DNA of 64,000 nucleotides from Scortum barcoo (Eukaryota; Chordata; Actinopteri; Centrarchiformes; Terapontidae), in the NCBI GenBank assembly GCA_023238725.1, contig CM041538.1, positions 15,808,880 to 15,872,879 on the forward strand, in the 5' to 3' direction. A model generated the notes under the pieces. That model was not told the origin of the DNA. It saw only the letters and a program-made list of their open reading frames with translations, and searched no databases. A program made the position numbers and the translations under genes. Below, one piece after another: positions 12,101 through 24,657 of the stretch. Numbering within the stretch: position 1 is the stretch's first letter; every line of letters begins with the position of its first letter.

Positions 12101-15100
12101 TTTATTCAGAAAGTTTAAGCCATCTTACCAGAGCAGGAAAATCCGTCTCCATTGAAGCCCTCTTTGCATGTACACCTGTAGGATCCTGGTGTGTTGACGC
12201 AGTCTGCATTAGGGTTGCAGCTGTGGTCCTCTGCAGAGCACTCATCCTGATCTATAAGAGGAGAGAGAAGAAAGGTGAGAAAATAAAAACTTGCAACAGC
12301 AAAACAAACAAACAAACAAAAAAAACTTTGTTCCTTTATTTTGTCTTCAAAACTCACATAGAAACATAAAACTATCAGGTCTATAAATCACATCACAGCA
12401 TAAAACATATTCCAAATGTGTACTCACCCACACACTTGATGCCATCTCCCACCCAGCCATCTCGACAGCGACATTTAAAGCTTCCAGGCACGTTGATACA
12501 GGCAGCATGCATGTCACAGTTGTGAGCCCCGATCTCACACTCATCGACATCTGGAGAGATATGGAGATCAGTTAGCTGATAAACAACAGGCAGTAACTCA
12601 CACTTGTGTACTGGCTATTTCCCTATTTCCCAAACCAAGAAAGAAGAATCAGCAATAATGCAACCATAGTTTTTCTTTAAGTGAAATGCTCCTGTATGAA
12701 TAGCATGCATGCTTAGCAGATTCAGATTCTATAAGCAGTGAGTCATGAATAAATTATCATTTTAAAAACTGTAGACCTGGAATTACTTATGCATGGGTGA
12801 ACTGTCTCAAAAGCTAACTCACATATGAACTCACAGAGGCCCAGGCCCTCTTGTTTGTGTGTGTGTGTGTGTGGATACCTGTGTGCAGCCTGTGGATCCC
12901 TTTTTGACAAAGTATCCCAGCTGACAGTGGCAGATGAAAGAGCCTTTGGTGTTCTCGCAGTCACCGTGGAGACAGATGTTTGGGTTCAAGTCACACTCGT
13001 TCACATCTGGGCAGGCAGGGATGGACAGACACAAATAATATGTGAACGTTCTGGTCTTGAGAGATTAGACTGACAGAAAATGAGACTGACAGAGAAGGTC
13101 CCCTAGATCAGGTCAGAGAGGCTGAATGAATAAATGAATGTGGCAGAAAGAGTAGTTAACCAAAAAATACAAGGGAGGGTGAGAGATTTAAAGATATCCA
13201 GGGGTAAAATGAGATAAACTGCAGCATGTGCTTCCCAAGTTACATTCGAGTATTGTTTTTCTCCTCACCGATACATGTCCTCATGTCCATAGAGGCCATG
13301 AAGCCATCATAACAAAGACAGCGGTATTCCCCAGGGATGTTGGTACACTGGCCTCCGTCGCAAATATCTGGAGTCTCCTCACACTCATCAATATCTAAAA
13401 GGAAACAGCAGAAATACATTTCAGTGTGCTATAGGTGGAAACACCATCCAGCGGACCAGACAAGATGGAAACTACCATGTTGTGACATTGCTGCATTTCT
13501 TTATAGTTTTAGTTCCCGGGAAAAAGAATACAGATAAAGTGTAGATATCCTGTGTTTTATTACCTGCACAGGTCCTGAGGTCAGGCATAAGAGCGTAGCC
13601 CTCACTGCAGCTGCACTCGTAGCTGCCCTCTGAGTTGGTACAGTGAGTTTCACAGCCTCCGTTCATAATGGTACATTCATCAATATCTGCAAAGAAAGGT
13701 CATTATTACAGTTTAGGCATCCAGGTCTCATTAGATTAGAATTACATAGGGAAAGTGTGTGCAAAAAAAGACCAGTGAATTTAGTAAATTTCCTAATGAT
13801 CAATCATTGGTGTAAAGTTATTGGGATGTTTGTTCCACTCACCGACGCAGCCCTGACGGTCTGGTGTGGCCTGGTAACCGGTGTCACAGGAGCACTGGTA
13901 CGTTCCAGGCATGTTGACACACTGACCATTCTTGCACAAGTTGTCACTCAGCTGGCATTCATTCACATCTGACAGGACCAGGAAACAAACATGAAGAATT
14001 AGGCAATGTATATGATGCAGCATACTGTATCTGAAGGTGTAAAAGATGAACAACAACAAGTCTGACTGTATGAAACTAGTTTTTTGGTCTAAACTAGTAT
14101 AGTACCGATAGTATGATACTCAGCTGAAACAGATGGGATCAATACCAATAGTAACACCAAGTGAGTCTATGTGTGAATGCACCCACTGTGTGTATGTGTG
14201 TATCTGTACACTGTATATATACTGTATATGTGTATGTGCTGTATAATGTATGATCCACCTTCGCAGGCAGATCCATCGGTGCTGAGCGAGTGTCCGGTGG
14301 GACATTCACACTCGTAACTTCCTTCCGTGTTCAGGCAGGTTCCTCCACGACACAACAGGGGGTTTCTCTCACACTCATCAATGTCTGTCAGCACAGAGGA
14401 ATGGAGGGAGGGAGGGGTGAAGAGGGAAGAGGAGAGGAAAATACAGAAAAGGAACATGTAAAATGTGGAAGAAATGGAAAGATTAGGTGTTTAAACTGGA
14501 CTTTCAAATAGTGGACATGAGTTCAGAGAGTATCGATTGGAATTGTGTAATTGCTTGAGTGAATTTGTCTCCGATTTACCCATGCAGTTCTTCATCATCA
14601 TGAAGCCGCTCTCGTAGCCCTCGAAACATTCACACTCAAAGCTGCCCGGTGTGTTGACACAGGTACCGTGGCCACACAAGTCCGGGGAGATGCGACACTC
14701 ATCGATGTCTGAAACACCAAGACATTAAAAAGGCACACTCACTAAAATGCCTACCAAGTGTGAAAGAAATGTGTCATTTACGTGAATCAAATGGCCCTTT
14801 CTCCTACCTGTGCAGTTCCTTTCTTCTGCGGTCAGAGCGAAGCCGCTGTTGCAACGACACTTAAAACTGCCGATGGTGTTCCGGCAATTTCCATGAGTAC
14901 ACAGACCCTGGAACACTTTACACTCATTCACATCTGGGGAGAAAGATTAAATTAAAATCTATATCAAAGTATATTTACTGTGCAGCTCTATTAAGATCAA
15001 TTAAGATTAGCCAGCATTCTAAACAACGTGATTTTAATGTATATAAGTCCTACCATTACAAATTAGACATAATTTACTTTGGTGATTGAGGGATCTATCG

Positions 15101-16402
15101 TAGTCATTGTGGCACACAAAGCACTTCAGATAAAAGCGTCCACATTCAGTGAAATCTTGGTACCTTTATAAAATGGCCTGCCGGTCAGAATATCTCCTCT
15201 GTTGGCGAAGCCGGGCCCCCTGGGGCAGATGGTTTTGTACACAGGTGTGCCTGGTTTGGGACACTCCTCACAGTCGATACCCCACGCCGCACCCACTGAA
15301 CAGCAGCACATGTCCAGACGGTATCTCCCTGGCAGTGGCTGGCCACACTCATCCTCATGCCACTTCAAGTAGCATTGCTCACTGCGCATATCTAAAAAAG
15401 TTGGTCATTAAGATAAAAACAAAGTCATCTCTGTTTCCAAGTTTTGCCCCAGTAGAGCAGTGGCACAATAGCAGCTGGAAATAACTGTTTGACTGGCCAT
15501 GATGTCTGATGTCTTTGTTGTGCGGTTCTCTTACCCACACACGTGCGTCCAGTGCTGTCCAAGGTGAGACCCTCAGCGCACTCACAGCGGAACGAGCCCT
15601 GAGTGTTCAAACACCGGCCATTTGTGCACACTCCAGGGAACACCTCACACTCATTAATGTCTACAGGGAGCAGGACATTTTAAGAACCATGATTACAGGG
15701 TGAAACACACGCAAACGTGCTCACATTTTTCATCTAAAGAAATCTTCAGGGAGAAGGTACATCACAAGGACAAAAAGATAAAGCAACTTCATGGGTGTCG
15801 GTGTTGGATGAAGGGAGCACTGCAGGTTTGTTGCAGTCCGTTAAGTTATCAAATGTTCTTACCTTCACACACAAGGCCCTTCCTACGAGCAAACCCTCGA
15901 GAGCAGGCTGTGTCTGAGGAGACATGAGAAGATTGAGAGATGTAATAAAGACATTTTATGTATGAGCACTGTATGCAGATAATATATGCACACATTGCTT
16001 TGCCAAAATGTCAGGGAAACATTGGCCTTTCATTCAGATTTTATATTGGTCCAGTTAGTGTCATATAACATGCTGGTATTTTGTTCTTGACCTTTGATTC
16101 ATGATCATAATAATGTAGAGTAGTAGAGTAGTAAAGTAGTTCTTGGTGTAAAACCAGCAACAAAACATAGTTTCTCTTAGCAATAAATGTGCAAGTAGAA
16201 AGTAGAATGTGTCACGGTTCTTTCTGCATTAAATGGTGAATTTGGCTCTTAAAACAGATTTAAATGTAGTTTCAGAAGTTTTTACCATAATTCCATAAAG
16301 ATCTAGAGTCTGGAAAATTACTGAAACATTGTAAAGTTTTACATTTTTTAAAATGGCCATGGCCAGAATTACAACGCTGGCACAAAAGAATTAGCAGCAT
16401 CT

Positions 16403-16442
<40 letters not shown>

Positions 16443-19400
16443 ACTGACCAGATCTCGCAGGGCTCACAGGGGCTGCCCCAGGCGGCTCCCAGTGTGGAGC
16501 AGCACTCGGACTTCAGTGTGGCTCCGTTGATGTTGACCTCACAGCGGTTGTCTTGTATCGTCAGCCAGCAAGTACTCTTCATACTGTCTGTGGAGCAGAA
16601 GTCACAACAGAGAACATCTGATTATAGACACACTGCAGGGATTTCTTGCAAACACAGCTAACATTCGGCATTCCTAATCAAAACACATTGTAAGTGCATT
16701 TCCTTCTTCATAAAACATTTACATTGAATTTTGCCTGAGAGTGTGCAAGCACAAGATACAAACAAAGCAGTTATCTCCTCATCAAAAAATTACTCCACAG
16801 CACCACCAGTGGTCAAAATCTTCACAGGGTACCTTTAATAATGGCAACAAAATGCACCACAAAAACAGTCAACATGTCACCTTCACATTTCCTTACCTCT
16901 CCAAAAAACCTGTGTCTCTGGCTACATGCTGAGCTGAATAAGGCCCATGCATCATTACATTTTATCCTATGCTATTACATTCCCAACGAACTGACAGAGA
17001 GTAAAAATTACAGTGACACCTTTTCTCAAAACCCACAAGGCCACCCAAACACAAAACCACAATTTTACTTTCCCTTCCCTCCCCCGCTGAGTGATGGGCT
17101 CCAAACCAGAGAACAGAAATGAACCAAACCAGAGGAATTCAGGCATCTGACAAAGCCAGCTCATGCAATATGTATGAGTATTTATTTAATGAGTCATTCT
17201 CCCTTCCAGTTACAATAACATCTGTATCCTGTATTAGCATGTAGCTTTCTCAGAATGATTTCCCAGAAGGAACAGACCTCCAAACAAGTGGGATATTTAA
17301 CCTCAGCAGAGAGTTTTACATACCACACGTCATTCTGAATCTGAGGCAGGTCTCTAAAAGTAAAGCAATCTTCATGCAAATCAAGGCCAGGCATGCAAGT
17401 ATTTAATCTAATAAATCATCTGTGTGTGCCATCTTGCCCAATATCTGAGGATGATAATGTCCCTGGAAATCTGAACTACCTCCATGTTTGTTTATAAAGG
17501 TGGAGAGTAAACTGCAATTAGAGTGATTAGACAAAAAGACTCTTGCACCAATTATGTCCAACTGACACTCGTGTCTCAGTGTGTAATCATTATCTCACAC
17601 AAGCTGTTTCTAGGACCCCGCGGTGCTGCTCTAATTTCCATCAGGCATTTGGGGAGGACGGATGTCTTACCCACGCAGATGGTGTTGGTGGAGTCCAGCT
17701 TGCTGCCGTGTGTGCAGTCGCAGTGGAAGGACCCGGCCACGTTGCGACATACTCCATTGATGCAAGGGTTGGACTCGCACTCGTTGATATCTGAAACACG
17801 TGCAAACACACACCTGAGGTCAGGGCCGAGAGGCTGATTCAAGCGGATCATCATCACCATTTGGCAATTGCGAACAAAATGTGTGTGTCTTCTTTCCATG
17901 AGCCACATGTTTACTGGAAACTAAACGCAACACATCTGGTAATAATGTCACCTCATAACGACAGGCAGCGCAAACACGCGAGCATGTTATCTTGTCAGAG
18001 GGAATGTGTGTCTGTGTGTGTGCGTGTGGGGGTTAAGGGTGCTCACCTTCGCATGTGTCTGAGTCGGGTTTGAAGACAAATCCTTTGGGACAGGAACAGG
18101 TATAGGAGCCGGGAGTATTCCTGCACAGACCGTTGTCACAAAGCAGGCGGTTCACCAGACACTCATTGATGTCTGCAGGGAGGCAGGAGAAGGCTTTGGT
18201 TAGTAAATAGTGAGGAAATAGAAAACATTATTCTATTATGCAAACCAGCATTATCAGAGTTGGCACTGAAAACACGAAAACCAACCAACTCACCAACACA
18301 GTTTTTACCGCTGTTGTCAGACTCGTAACCAATGTTACAGTTGCAGCGGTAGCTTCCTCTCAGGTTCTCACATATCCCGTTCTGACAAATGTCCGGGTCC
18401 AGGGCACACTCGTTGATGTCTAGGGCAGGACAGGTATTATGTAGATAAATACTGATATCAGTGTTTTTGAAGAGCACTGTGAGAACATTCACATTCATGA
18501 ACAACACACTCACCTCTTCCATCAGCTGTAATGCCAATACCACTGCTGCATACAGCCTGGAACTCAGCTGAAAGATACACGATAAACATAACATTAACAA
18601 CAACATCTAACAATATAAGATGACATTCATGTTGCTTTTCTTTGTTCTTTGACATGAACCATATGAAGCAAACCAAAGACTTTACCTGAGTTTCTGGAGG
18701 GGCAGGGTTGGCAGGGCTCTCCAAATCCATGTTCAGGATTGGCACAGCAGCATTCGGACTTGGTCACTGCACCAGGGAACGGCCGCGAGCATGTGCCCAT
18801 CTTAATGGCGCCATAGCAGGTGGTCCTCATGTGCGTGTCCACACACACTCTCCCATCTACGTCGATGGCCAGGCCTGGAGGGCACTCGCATCGGAAGGAG
18901 CCCTCAGAGTTGATGCAGCGACCGTTCATGCAAATGCCTGGTGTCTGACACTCATCGATGTCTGAAGAAGAGAGAGCACATAATGTGTCAAGCACCTGTT
19001 GGCAGTTTATGGCAGATGTGTGTACAGAATTGTTCACACCAATAAGCAAATTGGAGGATAATTGTGCTAGAAAATAAAGTGAATATGGTAATGATATGAA
19101 TTTCCTACAAAGATCAATCTGAGAGTCATTTTTTAAATTATTATTCCAGATGCTTTAACATACAATGCATACAAGAAATAAAAAAAACAGATTTCCAAAG
19201 GAAAAAAACAGAAAAAGATTGGATCAGTACTATAGAGAATTCATGACATACAATTATAAAGAGACGCTTATAGAAATCGCAGAGAGCTTGATGAGGAGTC
19301 AGGTCACAGGAAGTTAACATTATCTTGGGTTATATGTGTTGTATATGGGATATGCAACTGTGCTGTCCATGTTATGGTGTGACTGGATGGAATGAGAGCT

Positions 19401-21474
19401 ACCCGTGAAGCTTCCAGACAAAATCTCTCAACAGAGACCCATAACTACATCTATCTATCTTCTATTTTTGGTCTGTGCATAACAGCACCTTGGGGATGTT
19501 TCAAAACGTCTGACTCAAAAATGGAGCTGCAGCATTTCAGAGAACATCAAATCTATCAACACTGTTTTGAAGCAGTTTGAAGTTTGGCCCAAGGATTGAG
19601 GTCTCTGTTTACTTCATCAATCATACATACCGCTACAGTAGCGTCCAGTTGCTGCTAAAGCAAATCCTGGCTTGCAGATGCACTTAAAACTGCCGTCCTC
19701 ATTGATACACATGCCATTGAGACACATGTTGGTGGTGGCACATTCATCGTGATCTGAAGGGGGACGAGAGCAGAATTCAGGTCAAGTTTATCCAGGTGAA
19801 AGGTCACGTGAAGCTCGATGTGTGTTCTTGGCTCTTTACCAACGCAGTTCTTTCCATCAGACGTGAGCTCAAAGCCAGCGTTGCAGATACACTGAAAGCT
19901 TCCTTCTGTGTTCACACAGCGGCCGTTGCGACACATCACTCCATTCACAATACACTCATCGATATCTAAAGAGAGGAGTAAAAGAGAAGATGGCTTAGGT
20001 TAATGTATTTCAACCACCAATCATACTAAACTGTACCCTAAAGCTTTAAGGAGAAGTGTTGAAACTATTCCAGTGATAAATATGCAAGAATTCTGTATTA
20101 AAGAAACATTTTGGGGAGTTGTTACAGTAATGCAGTAACACTGCCAGATGTACCATTGCAGACTTGCTTGGTGGGGTTTCCCTGGTAGCCCTCATGGCAC
20201 TTGCAGTGGTATGATCCAGCTGTGTTGACACAGTCTCCATTGATACATGGATTACTCACACACTCGTCCACATCTGGGGAGAATAAAACAAAGCAAACCA
20301 TGACCTTTCCTGACTGTCAGAGTGAAAGGATTTACCGACACTTGTATTAAGTTCCTTAAATCGGCAGGAGATGGCAGCACAGTGTCACATAGTCACCGAC
20401 TAAGTAACACTGCACTGTCCACTCAGCATACAGTGTGTGTGTGTGTGTGTGAGCATATTTCTTACCGATACACTCCCCACGGACATCCTGTTTGTAGCCC
20501 ATGTTGCATTCACAGCGGTAGTTCGTGGGTGTGGGAATGCAGCGTCCATTCAGACACAGGTTAGTGAAATGTTTGCACACATCAATGGTGTTGTTGATAG
20601 AGACCGTGCCTGAGGAGACAAAACACACACATTAACAAACATAGCTCAGCTTATCCAGATAATTGTGCAACTCCAGTGATGAGCCTTTTTACCTAGAGGC
20701 CCATTCAGATCCACAGAGAAACTCACCTATGTTTTGGTGGGTCAGAGGTCCTCCTCCATTGCCTCCAAAGCTTCCTCCATTGCCTCCAAAGCTCCCACTC
20801 CCAGCCCTCCCCGTTCCCTCCGAAGCTTCCTCCATTGCCACCAATGCCCCCGTTACCGTTACCATTAGGCACGCTGGGGAACTTGTATCCGTAGTTGAAC
20901 CCATTGCCATTGCTGCTGGGGAAGTGTCCGTTGGGATAGCCATGAGGGAGACCATGTCCTTGGGGAACACCCACAATACACAGACGCCTGAACTCATCTA
21001 GGAGAGAGACAGAGATCAAAGGGAACATGTCAGTTGACTTAAACAGTTTATGTGGATTATTATAGTAATTCTGACTCAGGGGCACTTCGGATCACCCTGA
21101 CCACTCAAAGTCCTTCACTGTGCGCTTGAAACTTACTCACTGTTTCCTGGAAAAACAGAGTTCCCAAAGTTTCCAAAACTGACAGTCTAACTGTAAGAGT
21201 TTCACAGGTTTCAGATATGTTTTTACTGGAGCAAAGCATGACGTAATAAGAGAAAATGAACTTGCACAATGATCTACTCTACTCTGCTTTGGCATGTAGT
21301 TACATTAAGTCTACTGTTATATTTATTTGTGTTAGTTTGTACGCAGGTACTATTTGTATTTGTATATACACATATGTGAGTGTGTGTGTGTGTGTGTGTA
21401 TGCAGTGTACATGTACAGTATTGGATGTTGGTATGTGTGCATGTTCTGCACTTAGTTTGACAGTCACAATGAAT

Positions 21475-21505
<31 letters not shown>

Positions 21506-24500
21506 TTTATTTTGGCAATGTCAGTGAAAGCAGATCACTAACAGATCAGTTATGGATCACACGATCTCACACAGACAAAAAGTTCTCTAAATTCTTGCTT
21601 GACTGAGGATGTGATGGATCATTATCTTCACACAAATCTTTTCCATCTTTCTCTGTTTGCACTCATGACATCATGCTCATCAGTTTGAGTGGATGCTCTC
21701 CCCTCTGTCACACACACTAAAGCTCTCTCTAGCAGCCTCATTACTGGAACATTTACGCCGTCACAGCTTTATTTACTTCCTGTGCTCATGCCAGGTCAGA
21801 GACAATCTAATTTGAGGACCTCCAGTTATTTGTCTGCAGAGGACGAAGATGATAGATGTTCTGCCCATTTTCAGCTCATATCCAACAGATTTTTTGGGAT
21901 CAGCTAGCAAAGATGTTGTTAGAAATGTGTGGTTGGCAACAACTGAAAAGTAGGATTTGCATGGATCCTCTTGTTCTGTGTACCTTGTCTTTGTGTGTAC
22001 TCACCAGACCCCCTGACAGGGCACATCTCAGGGATCTGCCCCAGAGCCCAGCAGCGTCCCGTTTCACAGCAACACTGCATCTTGGTGTACTGACCAGTCA
22101 GCTCTACAGCACAGCGGCCATTAGCCAGAGTAGAGAAACAGGTGCCAACCCGTTGATCTAAAGAAAGAGAAGGTGCAGTAACACATTAGGCAACTGAGCA
22201 GGCAGCAACATATGTTGAAGCTCAAAAAGTTGCATAAGGCTTAGGTATTTATTTATTATATATATAAAATATGTTTTACATGTCTTTTCATATGTATTTT
22301 TCCCTGGAAGAAACAAATTTCCCTTCTAGGGCAACAAAGTTAACAAAGTTGAAGTTAAGGCTGTAACAGTTTTATTCATACAGTCATTAAAAATGTAAAC
22401 TTTCTATTGTATGGATATATAAAAGTTGTAGGATAAAATGCAAACATGAAATTTTGCTGATGAAACAATGTACTCCAGGTCATGTCAGTACAGTGTGGCA
22501 TCACTGTTAGCTGTAGGTACAGGTGCAATGGAGCGCCACAACAGAACTCCCATCAGTGATACTGGGTATGGTCACAATAATGTACCTCTACAACTTTTAC
22601 AACTTTCAACCAGAGAGGGCGGTGAAATACAGTTTTTCAGCCTGGTGTCAACTTACTTTTTAAATTCAGGAATTCAGGCAACATTTTAAGTACTTTTTTG
22701 CTTTTAAAAAAGCCATGCTATAAGTCAGAGGGCAGGCCTGGCCTGGCCCATCCATAGTGGCTGGGGAGGAAGCTTCTTTATGGGCTGGCAGTGGGAAAGG
22801 TTGCCTGGGGTCTCGGCAAACTGCAGGAATCTGATGGGCCTCCAAAAGGAGGTCTTATTTGGTACAGTTTTCCAGGTCAGGGTCAATGGGGCAGGAGAGG
22901 GGGAGTTCAAAGAGCGTGTATAAGGAGTAAATGGGGAAGAAGACGGGGGGGGGGGTTCTGGGTATTTAAGGGGAATACCAAGAGAGGGGAAAAGGCAGAG
23001 TGAGAAGGGGTGAATACACGTGTATTATTTTAGAAAGTAAACAACATATGTGAGGAAGAATGTTAAGTGCATCTACAGAAAGAAGGGGGAGAAAAAGAAA
23101 AGGCAGCATGATGGGGGGAGGAGGGACGAGTACAAGTTGATTAACTCACTAATGAGCCAGCAGTCTGGAATTAATCAGTTCCATGTGGAGCAATTCTTGC
23201 CAGTTAGATAGAACATGAGGGGCTGCGCTGTGTCTGGGAGCACATGCAGTACACACAGTACACACACACACACACACACACATTTACATGCAATTACACA
23301 TCCAGACATGCATTCCCATTCATGTCCACAGACACACATAGATATGTGCATGCACACGTAAATGTACACAAATACACATAAACGCACACTAAAAAACATC
23401 CCAAAGGAATGACAGAGCTGGAGGCCGCGTGGAGGAGAGGGCGAGCTGGGACGGTTGTGGGTGGGGGGTTGCTGATGAGGATGATGATGACTCAAATTGG
23501 ATCCAGACTGTGGCTTGCTAGCTAGTATTGCTCTCCTACACAAGCATATGCTTTCATTTGGTGAGGTGTTTTTACAGACTGTCTGACTGGACAGGTCTTC
23601 TTGTCTTTTTTTTCAGGCTTCCACCATGTGACAGGGCATTAGGCTCTGATTTCTCTCAAGCCCCCCCAGCAGCTCCCACCAGCCTGTTTCGCTACAGTAC
23701 ACTATATCCCACAAGGCCAATACACCCAGAGCCACATGGCATGGCCCTCCAGACCAGAACTATACATCCTGCTTCTAAAACATGAGGGCAAGAGAGCAAG
23801 ACATCAGCCCCATAAAAACGATTTTACTCCCTTTTATTCACCACAAAAAAGGCAAGGAGATCAGACAGTGTGGGAAATTTAATCAACAGAGGAAACACAC
23901 AGAGTTTATGATATCTGTCTTTACAAACCCAGGTTTGTGGCCGAATGTGACTCTGGATCACTGATTTGGAATATCGAAAATATGTTTGGACCTGAAGTGG
24001 CTCAGTCTGGTTTGTTTGGGTTTGCTTATCTCTGTTTCTGTCTCCTCCAAATCTAGTCTTGTCCATTTTGGAAGCAGGACAGAGACGGAGGAAGGATATA
24101 TGGGGGCTGTGTCTGGCACCTGTTTTATTTGCTCTCTTTTTTTTTCCTCTTTCCCCTCAACAGGCAGCAGAAGAGCAACTGGAAACCACAACTGAGGGAA
24201 ACGGCGTGTAGCATCAGATGGACAGGAAGAAAAAAAAGTGGCAAGATAGATAAGGAGGATGAGAAAGCAAGAATGCTTCAGTTTGGGAGATAGAGAGTTA
24301 AAAAGAAAAAAACAAAAACACCAGAGTGGATGGAATGAGATAAAAAGATCCAGGCGGAGATAGAAACATGCACAGGTCACAGAGGGACTCTCTACTGTAA
24401 ATCATCAAACTGTTAGCTGAAGGGAATGAGCTTTGGTGTGATCCACACTCAGAAGAAAGAGAAAAACAGAGAGAGACTATCTCTTCAGGGCAAAGAAGAA

Positions 24501-24625
24501 GAAAGGGGATGACAGTGGGGAAAAAAAGAAAAATATGGACATGCATAAAGGCAAACAGATGGAGAACTTTTGGGTTTGGGTGATTGGAGAACTTGTGAAA
24601 TCCACTTTCTCCCAAATACACACAG

Positions 24626-24657
<32 letters not shown>

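Noticed and set aside
1303..20997. Regular spacing of about 120-bp homologous units, reminiscent of a repeat array
   Set aside because: These are exons for tandem cbEGF domains, diverged at DNA level and bounded by splice sites, not CRISPR or satellite.
23958..24380. 140-codon minus-strand frame
   Set aside because: Intronic, hydrophobic composition from pyrimidine-rich DNA, no domain.
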